Source of the DNA: Rhodospirillum sp.
GTDB lineage: Bacteria > Pseudomonadota > Alphaproteobacteria > Rhodospirillales > Rhodospirillaceae
Direction: 5' to 3'
NCBI GenBank assembly: GCA_021741145.1
Contig: JAIOYK010000026.1
Span: 1-64,000 of the forward strand
Length of the DNA stretch: 64,000 nt
Of the stretch, positions 17,315 to 24,251 are shown one piece after another. Position numbers and translations under genes: made by a program. The stretch's first letter is position 1, and the number at the start of each line of letters is the position of its first letter. The notes below the pieces were generated by a model. The model searched no databases. It worked only from the letters and a program-made list of their open reading frames with translations, and was not told the DNA's origin.

Positions 17315-17653
17315 TTAGCAAGACCCGGGAGCGGAGAAGGACTTGCCGCAGGAGCAGCTTTCCGTGGCATTCGGGTTTTCGAACACGAACCCGGCCCCGC
17401 CGACGCTTTCCTTAAAGTCCAGGACCGTGCCGGTCAGCAGGGGCTGACTGGCGGCATCCACGAAGACCTTCACGTCCTCGCCAATATCGATCACATGATC
17501 ACCGTCCTTGGGAGTGGCCTCCAGGCCCATGCGGTAGACAACACCAGCGCACCCACCGGACTGCACCATGATGCGCAGACCCTCGGCCTTCTCGGCGGAG
17601 CCGGAAACGACCTTGCGAACGGCGGCGGCGGCGGATTCAGTCACATTCATCAT
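17315..17653 (-). CDS. IscA/HesB-type nif-associated Fe-S assembly protein
   Basis: A-type carriers transfer Fe-S clusters; the copy in nif loci is often called nif-IscA. The 112-aa product has the typical fold start MNVTESAAAAVRKVV, LRIMVQSGGCAGVVY with C35, and the C-terminal pair in SCSCGKSF (C100, C102), giving the three conserved cysteines. Length is normal. AAGGAGGG precedes the ATG pair at 17653/17650. It is the promoter-proximal gene of the iscA-like/Nfu/nifV/nifW unit: a near-perfect sigma-54 promoter and a NifA site lie directly upstream. Confidence 0.94.
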   Translation of the reverse strand: MMNVTESAAAAVRKVVSGSAEKAEGLRIMVQSGGCAGVVYRMGLEATPKDGDHVIDIGEDVKVFVDAASQPLLTGTVLDFKESVGGAGFVFENPNATESCSCGKSFSAPGSC

Positions 17654-17707
17654 CGGGGGGACCCTCCTTCATGGAACAGGCAACAAGGGTTGTGCGCCTG
17701 CTACCAA

Positions 17708-17722
17708 GCAAGGAGTGTGCCA
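17708..17722 (-). promoter_or_regulatory. Sigma-54 promoter of the iscA-Nfu-nifV-nifW unit
   Basis: On the minus strand the sequence is TGGCACACTCCTTGC, a full match to TGGCAC-N5-TTGC. It lies 55 bases upstream of the iscA-like start codon. Confidence 0.93.
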
Positions 17723-17804
17723 ATCTTCATTTTATTGATTTACAACAATTTTTCAGAAAATCAGGGCTGGAGGATTTCCGACAATCCCCCCCCTTCACTC
17801 CATT

Positions 17805-17820
17805 TGTCGTAAAGCCGACA
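17805..17820. promoter_or_regulatory. NifA upstream activator site for the iscA-like unit
   Basis: TGTCGTAAAGCCGACA fits TGT-N10-ACA exactly and is 83 bases beyond the -24 element at 17722. The remaining spacer 17821-18009 has no gene I can support, although weak frames run through it on both strands. Confidence 0.88.
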
Positions 17821-18009
17821 TGAAAAACGGGGGCTTCATGGCACAACCGGGCGGCCCCCTTACCGCGTCACCCCAGGGCCGCGAGGTAGTCCCCGACGGC
17901 CTCCTCGATCTGGCCCGCCCCTGGCGCTTGGATGGGGATCCCGCCGTGGACCTCGTCGCCGAGGGCATCCGGACCATTCTCCAGACCGCGACATCCCAAA
18001 GTGCCCCTC

Positions 18010-18576
18010 TCACAGGATCGATCGAAAAACCGCTGTCACTTGATCGGTCGTAAGCCGAGGCCCCTGCCCGACCGCGTGCATCAATCCGATCCCGTCGATC
18101 AATCCGGCGCAGGTCTCGATGGGAAACTCTTGGCGCCGATCCGCGATCAACCCGAAGAAGAAAGCGATCGGTCGGCGCGCCGCGGCGGTCAATCTCTCTC
18201 CGACTCCCGCCAGATCGTCCTGACGCGTCGACGCCAGGGTCAGTTCCATCCTGGCCAGAAACAAAGGACGCGAGGCATCCGCGTAGCTCACCAGTTCCCG
18301 CGCGACATAGGCAACGGCCTCGTCCATCCCCCCGGTCGCCACCGCTTCAGCGAAGCCGATTTGAAGGTCATCGCAGTCCTTTTCCAACATCGCCGCGAGA
18401 TGGTCCGATGCGGCCAGAAGCAAAGCGGCCTTTTTCGGAAAATAGTAGGTACTGGACCCCCTTGGCAGTCCAGCGGCATCGTCCACGGCGCGGTGCGTCA
18501 CTCCCGCGAGCCCCCGCGTCGCGAGAATATCGATAACGCAATCCAGAATCGCCTCGCGGCGGCCGCTTTTCTTCAT
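18010..18576 (-). CDS. TetR-family transcriptional regulator
   Basis: This is a one-component repressor of the TetR type. The 188-aa protein begins with the DNA-binding domain: REAILDCVIDILATRGLAGV, the helix-turn-helix at VTHRAVDDAAGLPRGSSTYYFPKKAALL (residues 25-52), including the family YYF-x-KKA sequence. The rest is an all-helical ligand domain with no recognisable pocket signature. It is divergent from ridA with 75 bases between starts, and a perfect palindrome (18588-18603) lies 12 bases in front of its ATG, a good position for autoregulation. It interrupts the nif region but carries no nif-type promoter. Confidence 0.92.
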   Translation of the reverse strand: MKKSGRREAILDCVIDILATRGLAGVTHRAVDDAAGLPRGSSTYYFPKKAALLLAASDHLAAMLEKDCDDLQIGFAEAVATGGMDEAVAYVARELVSYADASRPLFLARMELTLASTRQDDLAGVGERLTAAARRPIAFFFGLIADRRQEFPIETCAGLIDGIGLMHAVGQGPRLTTDQVTAVFRSIL

Positions 18577-18587
18577 TGATCCCCACC

Positions 18588-18603
18588 CTCTACAAATGTA
18601 GAG
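18588..18603. promoter_or_regulatory. Palindromic operator candidate for the TetR protein
   Basis: CTCTACA-AA-TGTAGAG, a perfect 7-bp inverted repeat, lies between the divergent TetR and ridA genes. Size and symmetry suit a TetR dimer, and binding there could control both genes. Confidence 0.65.
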
Positions 18604-18651
18604 TTTTTCACATCAAATGACAAAACATCCCATAAGAGGACGCTTTCAACC

Positions 18652-19059
18652 ATGTCACGACCCATCACGCGCATAAACCCCGCGACCCTGCCACCCACCG
18701 GTGATTTGGGGTATTCGCAGATCTCCATCGTGGAACCCGGTCGCATGGCCTATATCTCCGGCCAAGTCGCTTTGCGCCCCGACGGAGCACCGGTTCCCGA
18801 CGATCTCGTCGCACAGATGGAAATTGTCGCGACCAATGCGAAGGCGGCGCTGACGGCCATTGGCGCCACGCCCCAGGACGTGGTCATCGCCCGTGTTTAC
18901 ATGACCGATCTGACCCCTGACCGCCTGGAGGCGGTGATGCCGTCCTTCCTGGCGACGTTCGATGGCGCGCGACCCTGCGTGACCGGCGTCGGGGTCGCGG
19001 CCCTGGCCGCGCCCGACTTACAGATCGAGTTGGAAATGACCGTGAGACTGCCGGACTGA
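18652..19059 (+). CDS. RidA/YjgF-family enamine/imine deaminase
   Basis: RidA proteins hydrolyse reactive enamine or imine intermediates such as 2-aminoacrylate; other subgroups act in catabolic pathways. The 135-aa product has INPATLPPTGDLGYSQISIVEPG, YISGQVALRPDG, the helix VATNAKAALTAIGATPQDVVIARVY and a C-terminal IELEMTVRLPD. The usual Arg of RidA (in CxRAVGVARLP-like segment) is not obvious here; the region reads PDLQIELE, so this may be one of the other subfamilies (Rid4-7) lacking that arginine. It is divergent from the TetR gene and shares its operator region, so the pair is probably one regulatory unit. Confidence 0.9.
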   Translation: MSRPITRINPATLPPTGDLGYSQISIVEPGRMAYISGQVALRPDGAPVPDDLVAQMEIVATNAKAALTAIGATPQDVVIARVYMTDLTPDRLEAVMPSFLATFDGARPCVTGVGVAALAAPDLQIELEMTVRLPD

Positions 19060-19095
19060 CCCGCGGTCCTGGCCCCGGTCCCGACCCAAACGACC

Positions 19096-20313
19096 CTACC
19101 CCTTCCGGGACCGGGCGAGGCGCGCGCCACCCCACAGGAAGATCCCCAAGGCCGCGACGGGGAAGAGGAAACCGGCAAGGCTCGCGCCCTTCCAATCCCC
19201 CACGGCGAAGGCCCAGCCGCCCAAAGCGGACCCCAAGGCGCCCCCCATGAAGAAAATCGCCATGTAGAGGCCGTTCAACCGCCCCCGGATTTCCGGCGCC
19301 TGGGAGAAAATGACCCGCTGATTGACCACCAGATTCATGGTGACACCGAAATCGATCAGGATGGCCGCGGCCACCACCAACCCGAGAGCCAGGTTTGAGC
19401 CCGTCTCTCCCAGAAAAGTCATAGGGAAGGACAGGGCAACCATGCACATGGCGGTGATACTGGCGGAAAAACCCCAGCCCCGGTCTGCGATCCGCCCGGC
19501 GATGGGCGCCGCCACGGCCCCGGCCACCCCGGCCAGGGAGACCCAGCCGATCCCCGCCAGCGACAGGTTGAAGGCCGGTCCGGACAGATAGAGGGGCGCC
19601 GTCGTCCAAAAGAGGCTGAAGGCGGCGAACAGCCCCGCATGGGCCAAGGCCCGGCGCCGCAAGTCGGGCATGGTCAGGATCAGGCTGACCATGGACAGCA
19701 TCAGGTCGCCATAGCGGGGCTTTGGATTGGGGTCCCGGCGGGGAAGAAAGAAGCGGTGAACGACAAGCAGAACCACCATGGCCCCGGCGGACAGGAAGAA
19801 AACCGCCTGCCAGGACAACAGGTCGGCGATGAAGCTCGACAGGGGCCGGGCGGTCATGATGCCGAGCATCAGGCCGCTCATGACATTGCCCACCACCCGA
19901 CCGCGAATGGCTTCGGGCGCCATATGGGCCGCGAATGGCACCAGGACCTGGATGCCGACCGATCCCAAACCGACCACGAACATGGCCAGCAGGAACAGCC
20001 CCCCACTCGGTGCCAGGGCCACGCCCATCAGACCGGCCCCGGCCAGGACAAGCAGGGTCAGAACCAACCGCCGGTTCTCCACCCGATCCGCCAGGGGCAC
20101 GATCAACAGCAACCCCAGGACATAGCCCACTTGGCCGAGGGTAACGATCAACCCCTGGGCTTCCGGCGTCAGCGCGAGATCCCTGGCGATGGATCCCACC
20201 AAGGGCTGAGCGTAATAGAGGTTGCCCGCGATCAGCCCACAGGACAGAGCTAACAGGAAGGTCAGCCAGCCAATCCGCGCCGTGCCCGTTTCCGCGAATC
20301 CTGGCCCCGTCAT
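19096..20313 (-). CDS. MFS transporter
   Basis: A twelve-helix major facilitator. The 405-aa protein starts with helix 1 WLTFLLALSCGLIAGNLYYAQPL, a segment shared by the drug/sugar exporters of the YnfM/YfcJ-like branch, has the loop 2-3 motif PLADRVENRRLV, and a second-half motif AGRIADRGWGF. The NLYYAQPLVGSIA sequence is typical of this MFS branch, of unknown substrate. The ATG at 20313 is chosen; a longer frame to 20508 adds 65 residues without helices or conserved sequence. It is oriented toward ridA (convergent), and the nifQ terminator separates it from the nif operon. Confidence 0.88.
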   Translation of the reverse strand: MTGPGFAETGTARIGWLTFLLALSCGLIAGNLYYAQPLVGSIARDLALTPEAQGLIVTLGQVGYVLGLLLIVPLADRVENRRLVLTLLVLAGAGLMGVALAPSGGLFLLAMFVVGLGSVGIQVLVPFAAHMAPEAIRGRVVGNVMSGLMLGIMTARPLSSFIADLLSWQAVFFLSAGAMVVLLVVHRFFLPRRDPNPKPRYGDLMLSMVSLILTMPDLRRRALAHAGLFAAFSLFWTTAPLYLSGPAFNLSLAGIGWVSLAGVAGAVAAPIAGRIADRGWGFSASITAMCMVALSFPMTFLGETGSNLALGLVVAAAILIDFGVTMNLVVNQRVIFSQAPEIRGRLNGLYMAIFFMGGALGSALGGWAFAVGDWKGASLAGFLFPVAALGIFLWGGARLARSRKG

Positions 20314-20396
20314 TGACCCAGAACCGCGAACCGAAGAAAGCGCCAGGGAACGCCCCAGGGAACGACAAGGACAATTTTCATCATAGTGCGCTATCC

Positions 20397-20427
20397 AAAT
20401 AAACAAAGGCCCCCCTCGCCAGGGGGC
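20397..20427 (-). terminator. Rho-independent terminator after nifQ
   Basis: On the minus strand a GCCCCCT/AGGGGG stem with a four-base loop is followed by CCTTTGTTTATTT. A second stem, GGTCCCT/AGGGACC, lies nearer the nifQ stop (about 20493-20513). Together they should end the nifE-to-nifQ transcript. Confidence 0.7.
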
Positions 20428-20529
20428 GGAACCAAAGGGGCCCATCGGATCGGAAGGGAGAAGCCCGCTCGAAGGCGGAGACATAGGGTGCGGGGTCCCT
20501 GGGCACAAGGGACCGGTTGGGGCGAGGCG

Positions 20530-21234
20530 TCAGTTGGCCAGCAGGGCCTTTCCATCCTCGGGACCAAAGCAGAGGGCGTGGTCATCACAAGCCTCGCAAT
20601 GGGGTGACTTGCAGACAACCACCCCCTCGCGCTGGCAAAGCTCGCGGTAGAAGAATTTCTTCCATTTCATGTTCTTGGTATTCCGCGAGGCAAGCGGCGA
20701 GAAATGGCGATTCAGGAGACGGGAGAGTTCACCCCGGTTCACTAGACCCAAATCTTGCCAAAGGTGATTCGGACGCAGGGCGCGGCGGGCCACCATTGCG
20801 GCCAACCAGACCTCCTCCTCCACCCCCATGGTCCGGTGGTCGAGTAACAGGTCGCGGAGGTCCTCTTCCTCGATGGCGTCCGTGCCGGAGCCACCGTCAC
20901 AGGACAGCAGAGCTGTCAGCCCCGTGGCATGGGGAAAGAATAAGCCGATAAGCGCCGCGGTATCCCCTGGCGTCAGCCCCAGGCCATGATTCAGGGGGGC
21001 GCCGGTGGCCGCGGTTTCGGCCCGGGCCGCGGCGATCAGGCAAGCGAAGACATGGCGGTCAAAGGCGTCGCCCCGGGCGGGGCCGCCCATCAGCCAGCCA
21101 AGGGTGATCGTTCCAAGGTCTCCCGTACCGGACCTCTCTCCGTCCAAGGGTGGCCAAAGCCGCGCGCCGAGACCGCCCGAAGAGGCAATGGCGCCGCCAA
21201 AGTCATCGAAGCGAATACCGTCGATCTTGGACAT
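20530..21234 (-). CDS. nifQ: NifQ, molybdenum donor for FeMo-cofactor
   Basis: NifQ supplies molybdenum as a Mo-Fe-S species for FeMo-co synthesis on NifEN. The 234-aa product carries the family C-terminal motif C208-x4-C213-x2-C216-x5-C222 (CKSPHCEACDDHALC), preceded by MKWKKFFYRELC, which is strongly conserved in NifQ. The N-terminal region is variable as usual but has HVFACLIAAARAE and a C-rich-free helical core. It lies downstream of fdxB by 81 bases and is the last gene of the nifENX unit. The loss of nifQ is usually only felt at low molybdenum. Confidence 0.95.
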   Translation of the reverse strand: MSKIDGIRFDDFGGAIASSGGLGARLWPPLDGERSGTGDLGTITLGWLMGGPARGDAFDRHVFACLIAAARAETAATGAPLNHGLGLTPGDTAALIGLFFPHATGLTALLSCDGGSGTDAIEEEDLRDLLLDHRTMGVEEEVWLAAMVARRALRPNHLWQDLGLVNRGELSRLLNRHFSPLASRNTKNMKWKKFFYRELCQREGVVVCKSPHCEACDDHALCFGPEDGKALLAN

Positions 21235-21315
21235 GGGGACCTCCTGACGCGGGTTCGGCTGGGGAAAAGGGGAAAACCGGGTCCGTGATTGGGGACCCGG
21301 CCCTCGTGCCGGGAT

Positions 21316-21612
21316 TCAGGCGGAGACCGCCGCGTGGGTCTGGGCGTTGGTGCCACAAACGGTCTCGCAGGCTTCGCAGCCGATACACTTGCCCTCGCTG
21401 GACACAACCATCACCTTGCGGGTGATTTCCTCGTCCTCGTCGTAGGGATCGCAGAGCTCTCCATCCTCATTGACACCCTTCATTTCCAGGACACCGTGTC
21501 CACAGACCTTGAAGCAGCGGCCACATCCGATGCACAGCTCGTCGTTGATCTGGGTCAGATACTTGGGCTCCCACTCGGAGCCGTCCCGGGTTTTGTAGGT
21601 GATGTTCGCCAT
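21316..21612 (-). CDS. fdxB: Nif-specific ferredoxin III (2[4Fe-4S])
   Basis: This is the small ferredoxin found in nif clusters, thought to act in electron supply or cofactor assembly. The 98-aa protein has two cluster motifs, C27-x2-C30-x2-C33-x3-C37 and C76-x2-C79-x2-C82-x3-C86, separated by an acidic insert (NEDGELCDPYDEDEE) containing an extra cysteine, C54. The start MANITYKTRDGSEW fits FdxB proteins, and GAAAGGAAAG precedes the ATG at 21612; the longer frame to 21726 is unsupported. It lies 266 bases downstream of the nifX-associated gene, which ends in a hairpin, so readthrough or a local promoter is needed. Confidence 0.95.
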   Translation of the reverse strand: MANITYKTRDGSEWEPKYLTQINDELCIGCGRCFKVCGHGVLEMKGVNEDGELCDPYDEDEEITRKVMVVSSEGKCIGCEACETVCGTNAQTHAAVSA

Positions 21613-21836
21613 GTCCAGCTTTCCTTTCGCAAGTCTTTCCAGAGGCATATTCGGCGAAAGTGTCCCCCACTTCGCGGAAATGCGAAAAACCAATGTCTTA
21701 GTCTGGGTGGGCGGGGCGTCGTTCACGCGCCCCTACCCGTTAAGTTTTCATCGGAAGCGAATTGAACTGGTCCCTAGTGCATCGACCCAGACAAAGGCGA
21801 CAGCCGTAGTCTGGAAAGTTGATGCATAAACAAAGA

Positions 21837-21883
21837 CCTAGCGCACCGCCAACTGAATCTTTCGACTGCGTCGGCGCGCTAGG
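21837..21883. other. Hairpin spanning the end of the nifX-associated gene
   Basis: CCTAGCGC (21837-21844) pairs with GCGCTAGG (21876-21883), extended by CCG/CGG with one mismatch. It includes the TAG stop of the gene on the minus strand. It may reduce transcription into fdxB-nifQ or stabilise the upstream mRNA. The rest of the 266-base gap shows no TGT-N10-ACA site and only a poor -24/-12 match. Confidence 0.5.
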
Positions 21884-22352
21884 CGTCCGCGGCGTCCTGG
21901 AACGTCTTGATGGTCTCGACGGCGTCCTCGACCAGCTTGGTCCCCTTCTCGCCCAGCTTCTCCAGGGAGAGGAAGCCGAAGCGATGGATGTCGCGCAGGT
22001 AGGTGTTTAGCACCACCAGCTTGCCGGTGGTCAGCAGCATGCGACCGAAGCCCTCGTGACTCATCTTCATCATCGGCGAGGCGATCTTACCGGTATACTT
22101 CTCGATGGTCAGACCCACCGCGGCATAGAAGATCTCGACGCGCCAGATGATGTCCGGATCGGGATCGCCGATGATCGGCATCTGCTTGCGCTGTTCCTTG
22201 GTCACGATGAACGGACCGAGGATTTCGGCGTCGCTCTTTCCTTCCCAAGTGCCATAGGTGTCCTGGGCGCGGACCTGCAATACCAGTTGCTTCACGAATT
22301 CACTGTCGAGGGCGGCCTGATCGGCCGCGGTCATCTCAAGAACATCGGACAT
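21879..22352 (-). CDS. NifX-associated nitrogen fixation protein (DUF269)
   Basis: This family always accompanies nifX in nifENX operons and is taken to help in FeMo-cofactor handling; its biochemical role is not settled. The 157-aa protein has the conserved [19 protein letters not shown] region, [21 protein letters not shown], and [20 protein letters not shown], followed by RDIHRFGF, all family marks. Length is normal. The ATG overlaps the nifX stop (ATGA), implying coupled translation. Confidence 0.95.
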   Translation of the reverse strand: MSDVLEMTAADQAALDSEFVKQLVLQVRAQDTYGTWEGKSDAEILGPFIVTKEQRKQMPIIGDPDPDIIWRVEIFYAAVGLTIEKYTGKIASPMMKMSHEGFGRMLLTTGKLVVLNTYLRDIHRFGFLSLEKLGEKGTKLVEDAVETIKTFQDAADA

Positions 22353-22858
22353 CAGACGGTTTCCTCCACCATGTCATCTTCATCCAGGAAATCCAGCGCG
22401 CGGGTATCGCCGGTTTCCTCCCTCATCAGCTTGCGCAACCAGGGCGGGGGGTTGCCGTTCAACATGGCCCGAATACGCTCCAACACCTCGGTGATGGGCT
22501 CGTCGTTGGGGATCTTCATCGGGTGGATCTTGGACTGCACCACCCGGGCCGCGGCGGGACCGCCGATGGCCTTGATGAACAACATGGAGATCCCTTCCAA
22601 GGCCTTGACCTTGGCCCGGATGCGGTCCTCGCCGTCATCGGTGTGCTTGCCGTCCTGGGACGACAGGTTGTCGAACTGGATCACCTCGACAAAGCTGTAG
22701 CCGTCTTTACCCACTTCATAGACCGCCATGTTCTTCGCCCCGTTGAAATGGGCGTTGACGGTTTTCATGTCCTGGGTCGCCAACGCGACTTTCATGCGTC
22801 CTCCTCCGGTGGGCTTGGCGGCGGCATCTTCGACAAGACGGAGTCTCCTTGCGTTCAT
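22352..22858 (-). CDS. nifX: NifX, FeMo-cofactor precursor carrier
   Basis: NifX binds the NifB-co and VK-cluster intermediates and exchanges them with NifEN. The 168-aa product has [22 protein letters not shown] (starting near residue 22), [39 protein letters not shown] and a C-terminal extension [15 protein letters not shown], as in alphaproteobacterial NifX. I start at the ATG at 22858, four bases after the nifN stop; a longer frame to 22954 runs back into nifN. A second ATG (the MKVAL one) is a possible but less coupled start. It overlaps the next gene by four bases. Confidence 0.95.
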   Translation of the reverse strand: MNARRLRLVEDAAAKPTGGGRMKVALATQDMKTVNAHFNGAKNMAVYEVGKDGYSFVEVIQFDNLSSQDGKHTDDGEDRIRAKVKALEGISMLFIKAIGGPAAARVVQSKIHPMKIPNDEPITEVLERIRAMLNGNPPPWLRKLMREETGDTRALDFLDEDDMVEETV

Positions 22859-22862
22859 CGCT

Positions 22863-24251
22863 CTAGCCCTCCTGCTCGGTGTTAAGGGTGATGGGGGTGT
22901 GGCCGTATCCCCCCTGCTCGTCTTGCCCGTGGGTCCCATGGGCCTCGTGGACATCCATCAGGGCGTTGGCCAGGGTGAAAGACAGGTCGCGGGTTCCACG
23001 GTATCCAATGGTGACCCGGTGGTTTGACCCCACCCGATCAACGATGGGAAAACCGGCTCGGAAATGGGGCACGCCCGCCCGGTGGGCAGGCAGTCGACCG
23101 TTGGCGTTGGCGATCATCAGGTCGCAGCCTTCGGCCCGGTCGGCCAGATCCTCCAGGTCACCAACCACGACCTCCGCGGTATCCAGCGCCGAGAGGAAGG
23201 GCGCTTCGGTCGGCACCACGACGGCCTGAAGCTGGGCCCCCATGCCGGACACAAGGGTGGCATAGGCCCAAACCATGTCCGGCTCTCCGGCGATGGCGAT
23301 CCGCGCGCCCCCGAAGGCGAAATGGCTGTCCATCAGGGCATCGACAAGCTGGTTGCGCTGGCGGCGCAGGCGGGTGGGCACGGGACGGCCGGAGACCTGG
23401 GAGAGTACCGTCATCAGCCTGTCCACGGCCTCCAGACCGGTCAGGCGATCCAACTGGGTGGTGGGCACGCCGGTGCGCGTCTCCAGGGTCTCGCCGGAGA
23501 GGCGCATGTGCTCGCCAATGGCGATCGTCGCCTTGGCCCAGCCCATGGCGCGGATCTCGTCCAGCGTCGTGCCCCCCAGGGTGGTGGGGATCCAGGTATC
23601 GGGCACATGGCCGTCCAGGGATCCCGACAGGTCCGGCAGGATGGTGGCCTCCAGTCCGAAGCACGCGATGATGTCGCGCAGTTCGTCGATATCGCCCGGC
23701 GTCATATGCGACCCGGCCAGGACATTGACGCGGTTCTGGCTGGAGGGTGCCTTTTCCTCGGGCACCAGGGTCTCGATAATGGCCTTGACCGCCTTGCCCC
23801 AGCCCATTTCCAGGCCACCGGAGAAGTCCGGCGTCCGCACGGGCACGACGACCACGTCGTCCAGCTCGCGGTTGCGGGCACGAATCAGCTTGAGGTCGCC
23901 GATCATGTCCTCGCCCCGGGTTTCCGTCAGCCCCGTGGAGGCCAGACCGATCAGTTTGGGCTGGGCGCGCTTGACCACGTTGACCAGGGCCTGCTCCACG
24001 TTTTCCATGCCGCCGAGGATGGTACTCACCTCGCTCATGGCCGTGGTTTGCAGGGGGATGGCCTCGCGGAAATGGCGGACCAGCATGACGAGGGCGAAGG
24101 CCGTGCAACCCTGGGAGCCGTGGAACAGGGGCATGGAGCCCTCGACGCCCATGAAAGCCATGGCCGCGCCCAGGGGAGCGGAGGTCTTCAGCGGGCTGAC
24201 CGACAGGGCCTTGCGGACCTTCGTCACCGATGCGGGGGCGTGGTGGGTCAT
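22863..24251 (-). CDS. nifN: FeMo-cofactor scaffold NifN
   Basis: NifN is the beta-like subunit of the NifEN scaffold on which the FeMo-cofactor precursor is matured. The 462-aa protein is homologous to NifK: ALSVSPLKTSAPLGAAMAFMG at the N-terminus, then MPLFHGSQGCTAFALV with a cluster-ligand cysteine, STGLTETRGEDM, VVPVRTPDFSGGLEMGWGKAV, and a C-terminal VGSNHRVTIGYRGT. Length is as expected. Its ATG overlaps the TAA of nifE by one base (TAATG). It precedes nifX by four bases. Confidence 0.97.
   Translation of the reverse strand: MTHHAPASVTKVRKALSVSPLKTSAPLGAAMAFMGVEGSMPLFHGSQGCTAFALVMLVRHFREAIPLQTTAMSEVSTILGGMENVEQALVNVVKRAQPKLIGLASTGLTETRGEDMIGDLKLIRARNRELDDVVVVPVRTPDFSGGLEMGWGKAVKAIIETLVPEEKAPSSQNRVNVLAGSHMTPGDIDELRDIIACFGLEATILPDLSGSLDGHVPDTWIPTTLGGTTLDEIRAMGWAKATIAIGEHMRLSGETLETRTGVPTTQLDRLTGLEAVDRLMTVLSQVSGRPVPTRLRRQRNQLVDALMDSHFAFGGARIAIAGEPDMVWAYATLVSGMGAQLQAVVVPTEAPFLSALDTAEVVVGDLEDLADRAEGCDLMIANANGRLPAHRAGVPHFRAGFPIVDRVGSNHRVTIGYRGTRDLSFTLANALMDVHEAHGTHGQDEQGGYGHTPITLNTEQEG

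Noticed and set aside
17795-18053. Weak frames on both strands between the iscA-like promoter and the TetR gene, including a minus-strand stretch ending GGIPIQAPGAGQIEEAVGDY followed by LAALG
   Set aside because: It could be a gene remnant, but it has no start, no neighbours in frame and overlaps the NifA site region; evidence is too thin to list.
21613-21878. Possible sigma-54 promoter in front of fdxB (GGGGGACACTTTCGC on the minus strand)
   Set aside because: Only GG and GC fit; no TGT-N10-ACA site is present in the gap.
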